In this document: one piece after another, positions 34,617 through 43,422 of the stretch
Numbering within the stretch: position 1 is the first letter of the stretch
How the letters are laid out: each line of letters starts with the position of its first letter
Assembly (NCBI GenBank): GCA_027451405.1
Contig: DAIDJM010000047.1
Coordinates: 1-64,000 of the forward strand
Length of the DNA: 64,000 nucleotides
Direction: 5' to 3'
From: Acetobacteraceae bacterium
GTDB taxonomy: Bacteria > Pseudomonadota > Alphaproteobacteria > Acetobacterales > Acetobacteraceae
Translations under genes and position numbers: made by a program
The notes under the pieces: generated by a model
Database searches by the model: none
What the model was told of the DNA's origin: nothing
Seen by the model: the letters and a program-made list of their open reading frames with translations, nothing else

Positions 34617-36074
34617 CTATCGGCGAAAGCGGCCAGGGAGCCAGACCGAAGCGCGATCGGGTGCCCCGTGCACGAGGTAGAGCGCGTAGGTTTCGGCGGC
34701 GATGCCGTGGCGGGCGCGGGTGAGGGTCGCGATCCGCCGCGCATCGCGCCACGGGATCGGCGCGCGGTGGTGCTCGCTCCGCACGAACAGGCCGGGGCCC
34801 GCGTCGGCCGTGGCGGGCGGCAGCCGGAAGAGAGTCCAGCGGGGCTCGACTCCGGCGACCGGGAGGCGGCTATGGAAGGCGAGCTCGGCGGCCACGCCGT
34901 ATTCGTCCGCGGCGAGGAAATGGGCGCCCTCGGCGCGCGCCGCCGCGTCAATGGCTGCCGCGAGCCCGTCCCAGCCGCCGAGCCGGGCGAGCGTGAAATC
35001 GATCCGGCGCGGCAGGGGAAGCGGCGCGAGCGCCGCCTGCGCGTAGACCGGGGCGGTGAGCAGGAGGCCCGACAGGGCGGCCGCGCGCCAGAAGCCGATC
35101 TGCGCGATCGCGGCGGCCAGAACCGCCGCCGGATAGACCGGCGCCGGCCAGTTCGCCTGCACCCGGTCGCCGGTCGCGTGGGCGATGAACACCGCGGCCG
35201 GAACGAGCGTGAACGCCAAGACGAGGGCGGCGCCGGGTTCGCGATATCGCGGCACGAGACGACGGAGGCCGAGCCCGAGCGCGGCAAAGATCACCGGAGT
35301 TGCGAGTCCGATCTGGCCGAGCGCGAGTTCCGTCAGATAGCGCGCGGCGAGCCCGGGCCGGAACACGCCCTCGCGCCCGCCCTGTTTGATGAAGCTCACC
35401 CAATGGTGCTGACCGTTCCAGATCAGTACCGGCGCGAACAGCAGCAGCGCGAGCGCGCCGCCGGCCCAGAGCGGCCAGGCGCGCCAGAGGCGGCGCTGCG
35501 GCGGCAAGGCCAGCCAGACCAGCAGGGCAGGGGCGAGCAGCGCGGCCGTATATTTACTGTCGAGTGCGAGGCCCGCGGCGAGACCGAAGCCGAGCAGCCA
35601 GCGCGCCGAGCCGCCGGCCGCGAGTCGCGCCGCGGTCCAGAGCGCGGCGGTCCAGAAGAAGAGGAGCGGCGTGTCCGGCGTCATGATGACGGCGCCGGCA
35701 TTCATCAGCAGCGTGCCGTTCATGAGCCAGAGCGCCGGGGCGGCCGCGCGGGGGCCGGCCAGCGCGCGGGCCGCATCGGCCAGCAGCAGCGTGCCGGCGA
35801 GCGCGGCGAGGGGTCCGAGCAGCCGCACGCCCAGCGCATCATCGCCCGCGAGCGCGATGCCGGCGCGGATCCAGAGCGCCACCATGGGCGGGTGATCGAG
35901 ATAGCCGGGGGCCAGCGCGAAGGCCCAGATGCGGTAATAGGTCTCGTCCGGTGCGAGCGGCGCCGCGGCGGCGACCGCGAGCCGGATCGCCGTCAGCCCG
36001 AGGAGCGCCAGCAGCGGCAGCGCCGCGCCGGAGCGCGAGATCGGCCGGTGGGCCCGGCCCAGCGCGGCACTCAC
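34617..36074 (-). CDS. GT39/ArnT-like membrane glycosyltransferase
   Basis: 485 aa with about ten to twelve membrane helices. The first periplasmic loop has APLAPDETYYRIWAFALAPG and YLDHPPMVALW, the acidic catalytic pair typical of PMT/ArnT-type transferases, which move a sugar or sugar acid from undecaprenyl phosphate to lipid A or protein. A C-terminal periplasmic region follows (ADEYGVAAELAFHSRLPV). The start overlaps the Lrp-gene stop by 4 nt, an unusual operon pairing of a regulator with a transferase. The acceptor is unknown. Confidence 0.85.
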   Translation of the reverse strand: MSAALGRAHRPISRSGAALPLLALLGLTAIRLAVAAAAPLAPDETYYRIWAFALAPGYLDHPPMVALWIRAGIALAGDDALGVRLLGPLAALAGTLLLADAARALAGPRAAAPALWLMNGTLLMNAGAVIMTPDTPLLFFWTAALWTAARLAAGGSARWLLGFGLAAGLALDSKYTAALLAPALLVWLALPPQRRLWRAWPLWAGGALALLLFAPVLIWNGQHHWVSFIKQGGREGVFRPGLAARYLTELALGQIGLATPVIFAALGLGLRRLVPRYREPGAALVLAFTLVPAAVFIAHATGDRVQANWPAPVYPAAVLAAAIAQIGFWRAAALSGLLLTAPVYAQAALAPLPLPRRIDFTLARLGGWDGLAAAIDAAARAEGAHFLAADEYGVAAELAFHSRLPVAGVEPRWTLFRLPPATADAGPGLFVRSEHHRAPIPWRDARRIATLTRARHGIAAETYALYLVHGAPDRASVWLPGRFRR

Positions 36075-36547
36075 AAAGGAACGCCGGCGAGCCTGTGGCT
36101 GGTGATGGTCTGCAGCGTCTGCACGCGCGCGACGTTCGGCGCTTCGGTGAGCTTGCGGGTCAGCTCGTTTTCCTGGGCCGTGTCGCGCGCGACCAGCCGC
36201 AGCAGGAAATCGCCGCCGCCGCGGATCATGTGAACCTCGCGCACCTGCGGCCAGGCGCCGACCATGGTCTCGAACGCCGCGAGCGCCGCCTCCTTCTGGC
36301 TTTCGAGCCCGACGATCACGAAGAAGGTGATGGCGAAGCCGAGTTTCTGCGGGTCGGTGTCGGCATGATAGCCGCGGATGATGCCGGCCTCCTCGAGCCG
36401 GCGCACGCGGCGCAGGCAGGGCGGCGCCGAGATGCCGGCGCGCTTGGCCAGCTCCACATTGGTCATGCGCCCGTCCTGCTGCAGCTCGATCAGGATGCGG
36501 CGGTCGATCGCATCGAGATCGGCCGGGAGGTGGGAACCGTTCTTCAT
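36071..36547 (-). CDS. Lrp/AsnC family transcriptional regulator
   Basis: 158 aa. N-terminal helix-turn-helix (LDAIDRRILIELQQDGRMTN, AKRAGISAPPCLRRVRRLEE) and C-terminal RAM domain (AFETMVGAWPQVREVHMIRG, GGDFLLRLVARD), which binds an amino acid and drives octamer formation. The ATG at 36547 fits the family length. It is divergent from trxB (109 nt between start codons) and upstream of the GT39-like gene with overlap. Confidence 0.93.
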   Translation of the reverse strand: MKNGSHLPADLDAIDRRILIELQQDGRMTNVELAKRAGISAPPCLRRVRRLEEAGIIRGYHADTDPQKLGFAITFFVIVGLESQKEAALAAFETMVGAWPQVREVHMIRGGGDFLLRLVARDTAQENELTRKLTEAPNVARVQTLQTITSHRLAGVPL

Positions 36548-36655
36548 CCTGTTCTCATCGCCGGGTCGTGGCGAAAGATAATTACACGCGGACCCTCAAG
36601 CATGGAAGGCGCCGCGCTTGCCTGGGCTGACGCCGCGACCGATATTCGGCCGACG

Positions 36656-37636
36656 ATGGCAAACACATACCAGACCCGGCTTCTGATCATAGGCGCCGGG
36701 CCCGCCGGCTATACGGCGGCGATCTATGCGGCGCGGGCCAATCTGCGCCCGCTGCTGGTCGCCGGGCTGCAGCCCGGGGGCCAGCTCATGATCACGACCG
36801 ATGTCGAGAACTATCCGGGCTTCGCCGCGGCGGTGCAGGGCCCGTGGCTCATGGAGCAGATGGCCGAGCAGGCCGCCCATGTCGGCACCGAAATCCTGCA
36901 GGATCTGATCACGGAGGTCGATTTCGCCGCGCGTCCGTTCCGCGCGCGCGGCGATTCGGGCGATCTCTATCTCGCCGACTCGGTGGTGATCGCGACCGGC
37001 GCGCAGGCCCGCTGGCTCGGGCTGCCGTCGGAAGCGCGGTATCAGGGCGCCGGCGTCTCGGCCTGTGCCACCTGCGACGGGTTTTTTTATCGCGGCAAGC
37101 CGGTCGCGGTGGTGGGCGGCGGCAATACCGCGGTCGAGGAGGCGCTGCACCTGACGCACCATGCCTCGCATGTGACGCTGATCCACCGGCGCGATTCGCT
37201 GCGGGCGGAAAAAATCCTGCAGCAGCGGCTGTTCGAGAATCCGAGGGTCTCGGTGATCTGGGACAGCGTCGTGGACGAGATTCTCGGCGGCGGCACGCCG
37301 CCCGTGGTGCAGGGGGTGCGGATCCAGAACGTGCGGACCGGCGCGCTCAGCACGCTCGATGTCGATGGTGTGTTCGTGGCGATCGGCCATACCCCGAATA
37401 CGTCGGTATTCCGGGGCCAGATAGAGATGGATCCGGAAGGGTATGTCGTGACCGTGCCGGGCAGCACGCGCACCTCGGTGCCGGGCGTGTTCGCGGCGGG
37501 CGACGTGCAGGATCGGGTGTTTCGCCAGGCCGTCACCGCGGCGGGGACGGGTTGCATGGCAGCGCTGGAGGCGGAAAAGTGGCTGACCGAACAGTCACCG
37601 CGGTTGAGTCCGAGTCCCGACCTGGTCGTGGCCTGA
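36656..37636 (+). CDS. trxB: Thioredoxin reductase
   Basis: 326 aa. Flavoprotein that reduces thioredoxin with NADPH. FAD site LIIGAGPAGYTAAIYAARA, redox motif SACATCDGFFYRGK, NADPH site VAVVGGGNTAVEEALHLTHH, and the C-terminal FAAGDVQDRVFRQAVTAAGT. The ATG at 36656 (MANTYQTR) gives the usual length; an ATG at 36602 would add 18 residues. Its substrate TrxA is encoded at 8971. A LysR gene follows 23 nt downstream. Confidence 0.96.
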   Translation: MANTYQTRLLIIGAGPAGYTAAIYAARANLRPLLVAGLQPGGQLMITTDVENYPGFAAAVQGPWLMEQMAEQAAHVGTEILQDLITEVDFAARPFRARGDSGDLYLADSVVIATGAQARWLGLPSEARYQGAGVSACATCDGFFYRGKPVAVVGGGNTAVEEALHLTHHASHVTLIHRRDSLRAEKILQQRLFENPRVSVIWDSVVDEILGGGTPPVVQGVRIQNVRTGALSTLDVDGVFVAIGHTPNTSVFRGQIEMDPEGYVVTVPGSTRTSVPGVFAAGDVQDRVFRQAVTAAGTGCMAALEAEKWLTEQSPRLSPSPDLVVA

Positions 37637-37659
37637 CGCGGCCCGAGGGGCGGGGTGTG

Positions 37660-38538
37660 ATGGATTGGGATAAGCTGCGCGTATTTCACGCGGTGGCCGA
37701 GGCCGGCAGCTTCACGCATGCCGGCGACACGTTGAATCTGAGCCAGTCGGCGGTGAGCCGGCAGATCTCGGCGCTCGAGGAGGCGCTGGCGGTGCCGCTG
37801 TTCCACCGGCATGCGCGCGGCCTGATCCTCACCGAGCAGGGCGAGGCGCTGAACACGACGGTGCGCGAGGTGTTCGCGAAGCTCGCGATGACCGAGGCGC
37901 TGCTGACCGAGAGCCGCGACAAGGCGGCCGGGCGGCTCAAGGTCACCACGACCTTCGGCTTCGGCAGCACCTGGCTCGCGCCGAGGCTGGTGCCGTTCCT
38001 GGATCAGAACCCGGACGTCTCGATCAGCCTGCTGCTCGATGACGGCGATCTCGATCTGGCGATGCGCGAGGCCGACGTGGCGATCCGCATGCATCCGCCG
38101 AAGCAGCCCGACCTGATCCAGCGGCACCTGCTCTCGCTCGGCTGGGTGATCTGCGCCGCGCCGGAATATCTCGCCAAGCACGGGACGCCGAATTCGGTGG
38201 AGGCGCTGGAGAGCCACCGGCTGGTGCTGTTCGGGGAGTTCAAGCCGCCGGTGCCGGACATCAACTGGCTCGGCGAGCTCGGCCATAACGGCACGCCGCG
38301 GCGGGGCACGCTCGAGGTCAACAGCATGGCCGCGATGGCCTATGCGATCCGGGCGGGCGCCGGCATCGGCGCGCTGCCGCAATGGATGTCCGCCGACCTC
38401 GACGGCCTCACTCCGCTGCTGCCGAACGTGAAGCGGCCGAAGGTCGATTGCTTCTTCGTGTATCCGGAAGAGCTGCGCAATTCGAAGCGGGTCGCGGTAT
38501 TCCGGGACTACCTGCTGGCGCGGCTGCAGGAGATCTGA
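37660..38538 (+). CDS. LysR-family transcriptional regulator
   Basis: 292 aa. N-terminal helix-turn-helix (DKLRVFHAVAEAGSFTHAGD, LNLSQSAVSRQISALEEALA) and a periplasmic-binding-like effector domain (GRLKVTTTFGFGSTWLAPRL, ADVAIRMHPPKQPDLIQRHL). In alphaproteobacteria this regulator type often follows trxB, as here, and may be co-transcribed with it. The effector is unknown. It is the last high-GC gene before the lower-GC glycan island. Confidence 0.92.
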   Translation: MDWDKLRVFHAVAEAGSFTHAGDTLNLSQSAVSRQISALEEALAVPLFHRHARGLILTEQGEALNTTVREVFAKLAMTEALLTESRDKAAGRLKVTTTFGFGSTWLAPRLVPFLDQNPDVSISLLLDDGDLDLAMREADVAIRMHPPKQPDLIQRHLLSLGWVICAAPEYLAKHGTPNSVEALESHRLVLFGEFKPPVPDINWLGELGHNGTPRRGTLEVNSMAAMAYAIRAGAGIGALPQWMSADLDGLTPLLPNVKRPKVDCFFVYPEELRNSKRVAVFRDYLLARLQEI

Positions 38539-38594
38539 CCATGGACAGCGCCGCCGGCGGGCTTGCCGCCGGGGGATCCTTTTGAGAGGCCGGC

Positions 38595-39833
38595 TTGTTC
38601 AAGCGATGCTTCCTGCATATCGGCACGGAAAAGACAGGCACGACGTCGATCCAGAACTTCCTCGCGGCCAATCGCGAGGCGCTCGAGCGGGGCGGTTTCT
38701 TTTATCCTTCGAGCTTCGGGCTCCCGAACCAGGTCGGGCTGGCGGCCTATACCGGGGAGCCGGAACGGGTGGCGGACCTGCTGCGCGGGTTCGGCTATGG
38801 CAGCTCGGCGGAGGATGCGGCCCGCTTCCGCCGGACCCTTGAGGAGCGCTTCCGCCAGGAGGTCTCGGACCGGGAGTCTGCCGACGAGGTGTTGCTTCTC
38901 TCGAGTGAGCACCTGCACAGCCGGGCTCGCCGATCCGACGGCATTGCCCGCTTGCGCGACTTCCTGGCCGGCTTCTGCCGCGAGATCACCGTGGTCGTCT
39001 ATTTGCGCCGTCAGGATCAGCTGGCGGTCAGCCTTTCCTCGACGCATTACAAAACCGGGAAATCAAACCGCTTCGAGCTTCCCCGCATCGGCAGGGCATT
39101 GCCCTATTACTATGATTATCAGGCCATTCTCGAGAATTACGCCGCCATTTTCGGACAGTCTCAGTGCGTCGTGCGCCTATTCGAACGGGGCACGTTGCGC
39201 GGCGGCGACGTGATCGCGGATTACTCGTTGGTCACCGGGCTTCCCTCGTCGCTGGCCCTCAGAATTCTGCCCGAACAGAACCAGTCCCTCACGACACTCG
39301 GTCAGCGCCTCCTGGCAGAGTTGAACAAGCATTTTCCGCCCGATGAGGAAGGCAGGCCGAGCCCGCTTCGGGCCAACCTCGCAGACATCATCACGACCCA
39401 TTATCCTGGGCGGCCCGAAATCCTGTCACGCGCGGAAGCGCAGCGCTTTTACGCGCATTTTCGCGACGGCAATCAGATGGTGAAGGCGCGCTTCTTCCCC
39501 GATTTGCCCCGCCCGACCCTATTTGCCGAAGATTTCGGCAGCTACCCAGAAACGGTGGCGGAGCCGGCGCTCGATTTTGAGCAGGGCTGCGCAGCCGCCG
39601 CCTGCCTATGGAGGGTACAGGCGCTCCGCATACAACAACTCCGCAAGCAAATCTGGCTGGCCCGGCGGGAGCTTACCTCGGCCATGGCCAGCGTCTCGGA
39701 CGCCGGCGGGACTCGGGCCGTTTCGTCGGCGCTGGCTTTGCTCGAGGGCGCGGAGGAGGGCGCGCCGGGCAAGCGCTACGGCTTGAAACCCAGGACGCGC
39801 GCGCCAACTCTCCGCCAAGCGGCTCGTAACTAG
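38595..39833 (+). CDS. Sulfotransferase-like protein
   Basis: 412 aa, TTG start after GAGAGG. The N-terminus FLHIGTEKTGTTSIQNFLAA matches the PAPS 5'-phosphosulfate loop of sulfotransferases (GxxKTGTT; K13). ITVVVYLRRQDQLAVSLSST is the likely 3'-phosphate site. It probably transfers sulfate, or a related group, to a cell-surface glycan made by the neighbouring glycosyltransferase. GC content and codon use are lower than in trxB and the LysR gene just upstream. The C-terminal 60 residues are basic and of no known domain. Confidence 0.75.
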   Translation: MFKRCFLHIGTEKTGTTSIQNFLAANREALERGGFFYPSSFGLPNQVGLAAYTGEPERVADLLRGFGYGSSAEDAARFRRTLEERFRQEVSDRESADEVLLLSSEHLHSRARRSDGIARLRDFLAGFCREITVVVYLRRQDQLAVSLSSTHYKTGKSNRFELPRIGRALPYYYDYQAILENYAAIFGQSQCVVRLFERGTLRGGDVIADYSLVTGLPSSLALRILPEQNQSLTTLGQRLLAELNKHFPPDEEGRPSPLRANLADIITTHYPGRPEILSRAEAQRFYAHFRDGNQMVKARFFPDLPRPTLFAEDFGSYPETVAEPALDFEQGCAAAACLWRVQALRIQQLRKQIWLARRELTSAMASVSDAGGTRAVSSALALLEGAEEGAPGKRYGLKPRTRAPTLRQAARN

Positions 39834-39923
39834 GCCCGGTCGACAGCCCGTCCGGCGCTCTTTCGCGTTGTTATTTTGAGCTTCGCATGGCAATACCGCT
39901 CGGCCGCGACCGGCGGAGGCAAC

Positions 39924-40352
39924 GTGCCCGACTACAACAAGCCGATCACATTCGGAAAACACGGGTCGGTTCGAGAATGCAATCCGTCTGGGCTTTCGCT
40001 CGAGGACGACGATTTTTGCTGGACGATCGAGCCGATGGTTCAGCTCGACATTCAGCTGCCACCAGCGCGGGCGGATATCCGCTTTCAGATCACGGCCACT
40101 CCGTTTTTGTATGGGATGCAGATCAGGTGTCAGCATCTGCACATCTATTGCAACGGCCTCTTCCAGGGCTTTTTCCAGTTCAGCGAGGGCCGTGCGGCAG
40201 AGTGTCAGTTGCCGCGCAGTGTGTTTTCGCTACGCGCCAACCGGGTCACGCTTGTCATCCCAACCGCTATGTCGCCCGTGTCGCTCGGGATCAATGCCGA
40301 CGTTCGATGCCTGGGACTTGCTGTTTCCGACATGCAATTTGCAGCGTCATGA
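39924..40352 (+). CDS. Hypothetical beta-rich protein in the glycan island
   Basis: 142 aa from GTG 39924, which has the strong site GGAGGCAAC just upstream; a TTG at 39876 is a poorer alternative. Beta-strand-rich sequence ending IPTAMSPVSLGINADVRCLG, LAVSDMQF. This SPxxLGxxxDxRxLG pattern recurs at the C-terminus of accessory domains near glycosyltransferases, so a carbohydrate-binding or jelly-roll fold is plausible. No catalytic motif seen. It ends 7 nt before the large glycosyltransferase. Confidence 0.65.
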   Translation: MPDYNKPITFGKHGSVRECNPSGLSLEDDDFCWTIEPMVQLDIQLPPARADIRFQITATPFLYGMQIRCQHLHIYCNGLFQGFFQFSEGRAAECQLPRSVFSLRANRVTLVIPTAMSPVSLGINADVRCLGLAVSDMQFAAS

Positions 40353-40359
40353 GTAGGCC

Positions 40360-42981
40360 GTGAACGACCGATCCATCCCTGCCTCCGATCTGGACTTGTC
40401 CGCCGCCGCTGATCTCGTCGGCGCCCCTCTGCCAAAAGCAGGGCCGACGTCTTCATCGCGCAAGCGGCCGGGAGCCCCAAAAGCCCTTGCCACACCGAAA
40501 TCGGAGCCGAGCCCGGTCGGGTTTTTGGACGAGTTGAGCCTGGATCTGATTTCCGGCTGGGCCTGGGATCCTGCCCGTCCGAACGAGCCGGTCGAAGTGG
40601 AGGTTCTCGACGGCGACGAGGTCATACTCACTATCCGGGCCGACCTTTACCGCGAAGACCTTGTGCAGAACGGTTTTGGCAACGGCGTGCACGGCCTCCG
40701 GATCACCGGTCTGCGGAGCCTCACGCAAAAATCGCGTCAGCGCATTCATGTGCGCCGGGCCATGGATCATGTGGACCTGCCGGGCTCTCCTGCTTGGCTG
40801 ACCAACGAGACGGCTGGTTTCGATGAGGCAGCCGCCGCTTTCCTCGAGAGGGCTGTCGAAAATGTTCTTGTCAGAGCGGCGGGACCAGAGGAGTTGGACT
40901 ATCCGCTTTCATTCCTTCTGCAACTTGTCAATAGTCTGGGCAATGCACGCGCCGATCGCGTTCGCGCCACTCAGCCCGACGCCCCGCTTGAGTCACCACT
41001 GGCGCACGCGCCCTTGTCGTATTGGATGCGCGAACTCGCCATCAAGCTGACACTCGATCATCCGCCACTGCACATCGAGCCCAGCGAGGCGCCGGAAGTC
41101 AGCATCATCATTCCAGTCTATAATCACTTCCACCACACCTATAACTGCCTGAAATCCATCATCAGCCATTTGCCGAAGGCGTCGTTTGAGATTCTGGTCG
41201 CTGACGACTGCTCCACCGACGAGACGATGCTGTGCGGGCTGATTTTTTCGGGTGCGATCCGGGTTTTGCGTCATCCAAAGAATTTGGGCTTCATCCGCTC
41301 CTGCAACGCCGCCGCGGCTCAGGCGCGAGGGCGGTATCTGTTCTTTCTCAATAACGACACCCTGGTGCGCGAGGGCTGGCTGGACGAGCTGGTAGCGACC
41401 TTCAGTTCGGTTCCGAATATCGGCATCGCCGGCTCGAAACTGTTGTTCGAGGACGGATCGCTGCAGGAGGCCGGCGGCATCATCTGGCGTCTAGGCGATG
41501 GCTGGAACTGGGGGCGCGGGCGGGACCCCAAGCTGCCGGCCTTCTGCTACCTGCGGGATGCCGACTGGGTATCGGGTGCCGCGCTGATGATCGAGCGCGG
41601 CTTGTTCGAGCAACTTGGCGGTTTCGACGAGCATTTCGCGCCGGCCTATTACGAGGACACCGACCTCGCCTTCCGCGTGCGAGCGGCCGGCAAGCGGGTC
41701 GTGGTTCAGCCTGCATCGGAGATCGTGCATCTCGAGGGCGTGTCCTCGGGCACCGATGTCGCCGGCACCGGCACGAAGCGCTTCCAGGCCATCAACCATC
41801 GCAAATTCTACCAGCGCTGGCGCGATACCTTGTCGGCGCATCGCTTCAACGGCGACCAGCCGGAACTCGAGGCGGAGCGCCACGTCACTAAGCGCGCCTA
41901 TTTCATTGACGAAACCGTCCCGACGCCGGACGAGGATGCGGGGTCGAACGCGGCGCTCGAGCACATGAAGCTGCTCATGGAGCTGGGCTACAAAGTCACA
42001 TTCCTGCCTGCCGACAACATGGCGCAAATCGATCCCTACACGCGAAACTTACAGAAGATTGGCGTGGAGTGTCTCTACGCGCCCCATTATTGGTCGGTTG
42101 AGGAGGTGTTCCGCAAAGCCGCGCGCAAGCCCGACCTCGTCTATCTTCACCGTTATAATAACGCAATGAAATACGCGAGCCTGGTCCGGCGTCATTTTCC
42201 TGGTGCATGGATCGTGTACAACGTTGCCGACCTGCATTTCCTGCGCATGGAAAGACAGGCCGATCTTGAAGGCGGCGCCGAAAGCAAGATCGAGGCGGAA
42301 CGGCAGCGTGAAGTCGAGCTGGACGCCATGCGCCGCGTCGACTGCGTGATCGTGCATTCCTCTTTTGAAGCGAGGCTTATCCGCGAGACCGATCCGTCCA
42401 TTCCGGTCGAAACCGTCCCCTGGACGGTCTATCCTCAGCCGGCGCCGCCGGCATTCGAGACGCGGTCTGGCATGGCGTTCGTCGGCGGCTACCGTCACCC
42501 GCCGAACGTGGATGCCGCGGAATATCTGGTCGCCGACATCATGCCGCGGGTCCGACGTCGCGCATCCGGGATCGTTGCCTCTCTCATCGGCAGCCACATG
42601 CCCGAGAAGGTCCGCCAGTTGGCGCGAGAAGATGTTCGTGCGGTCGGCTATGTTCCTGTTTTGCGGGATGTGCTGTCGAGCTGCCGGCTGACCGTCGTGC
42701 CACTGAGATATGGGGCAGGCATAAAAGGCAAGGTGTTGGAGAGTTTCGCCCATGGCCTCCCTTGCGTGATGAGCGAAGTCGCGGCGGAAGGCTTGGATCT
42801 CCCCGCCGAACTCCTGTGGCTCGTGGCACCCGACCCGGAGCTGTTTGCCGAGAAGATCGTGGCACTGCATCAGGATCGGGAGCTAAACGACCGAATTGCC
42901 AGATCGGGCCTGGCGTATGTCACCGAGCGTTTTGGGCGCGCCACGATACGAGCCGCTTTGGAGCGTTCGTTCGTTTCTTAG
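40360..42981 (+). CDS. Two-domain glycosyltransferase (GT2 + GT4)
   Basis: 873 aa, GTG start. The N-terminal part (about 50-125) has LISGWAWDPARPNEPVEVEV, a small beta domain common in large glycosyltransferases. GT2 domain about 243-475: VSIIIPVYNHFHHTYNCLKS, DDCSTDE, FFLNNDTLV and FDEHFAPAYYEDTDLAFRVR. GT4 domain about 510-870: FVGGYRHPPNVDAAEYLVAD, then PLRYGAGIKGKVLESFAHGL. It thus carries two transferase activities that would build a repeat of a surface glycan. It is flanked by sulfotransferase-like genes. Lower GC than the genome average suggests acquisition by transfer. Confidence 0.9.
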   Translation: MNDRSIPASDLDLSAAADLVGAPLPKAGPTSSSRKRPGAPKALATPKSEPSPVGFLDELSLDLISGWAWDPARPNEPVEVEVLDGDEVILTIRADLYREDLVQNGFGNGVHGLRITGLRSLTQKSRQRIHVRRAMDHVDLPGSPAWLTNETAGFDEAAAAFLERAVENVLVRAAGPEELDYPLSFLLQLVNSLGNARADRVRATQPDAPLESPLAHAPLSYWMRELAIKLTLDHPPLHIEPSEAPEVSIIIPVYNHFHHTYNCLKSIISHLPKASFEILVADDCSTDETMLCGLIFSGAIRVLRHPKNLGFIRSCNAAAAQARGRYLFFLNNDTLVREGWLDELVATFSSVPNIGIAGSKLLFEDGSLQEAGGIIWRLGDGWNWGRGRDPKLPAFCYLRDADWVSGAALMIERGLFEQLGGFDEHFAPAYYEDTDLAFRVRAAGKRVVVQPASEIVHLEGVSSGTDVAGTGTKRFQAINHRKFYQRWRDTLSAHRFNGDQPELEAERHVTKRAYFIDETVPTPDEDAGSNAALEHMKLLMELGYKVTFLPADNMAQIDPYTRNLQKIGVECLYAPHYWSVEEVFRKAARKPDLVYLHRYNNAMKYASLVRRHFPGAWIVYNVADLHFLRMERQADLEGGAESKIEAERQREVELDAMRRVDCVIVHSSFEARLIRETDPSIPVETVPWTVYPQPAPPAFETRSGMAFVGGYRHPPNVDAAEYLVADIMPRVRRRASGIVASLIGSHMPEKVRQLAREDVRAVGYVPVLRDVLSSCRLTVVPLRYGAGIKGKVLESFAHGLPCVMSEVAAEGLDLPAELLWLVAPDPELFAEKIVALHQDRELNDRIARSGLAYVTERFGRATIRAALERSFVS

Positions 42982-43422
42982 GTTAATAGACTGGTTAATA
43001 CATCCTAAGCGGCGAAGAGGCTTTGACGCATCAGATTACGTATGTCGCATGTTCTTGGTCAGTTCCGTTTATACTCGTCGGCCGATCGTTTTGGGTTCGA
43101 GGCCTGCCCCCGACCCCGGTGAGGCAGTCGCTCGGGCAAGATTCTTAAATTGCAATTTAATCTTGGCCTCTTTGACCGTTGGCAAGCCGATGTCTAGGAG
43201 GCCCTCCCTTCGGCGGCTGGCATCGGGTGCGTTGCTAACCTCGGGCCGGGCCATTCGGCACATTCGCTCTACTCCACCTTGCTAAGGGCTGAAAACCACT
43301 AGATATCAGCGGCCCGGCTGGGTTTCGACTGGGAAACCATGAGAGTTGTCCATACGGGTGCAGCGTCTGTATCTGTTTGCGTAAGAGCGGCCCCTTAGAA
43401 CTGGGGCGGGGGGGAGTAGGCC
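42982..43422 (+). other. Long intergenic stretch in the low-GC island
   Basis: 441 nt with no convincing gene. A short open frame across 42896-43285 has no ribosome-binding site and no recognisable protein, and it overlaps the glycosyltransferase. The region is relatively AT-rich and contains the perfect 16-nt palindrome TTAAATTGCAATTTAA (43145-43160) inside a larger imperfect inverted repeat (43138-43164). It may hold the promoter of the next gene, or be decayed coding DNA. Confidence 0.5.

Noticed and set aside
33957-36233. Plus-strand open frame of 758 codons opposite the GST and GT39-like genes
   Set aside because: Low-complexity Arg/Gly/Glu-rich text with no motif, fully antisense to well-supported genes.
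42896-43285. Small gene downstream of the GT2-GT4 gene
   Set aside because: It overlaps the end of the glycosyltransferase in another frame, has no ribosome-binding site and encodes nothing recognisable.
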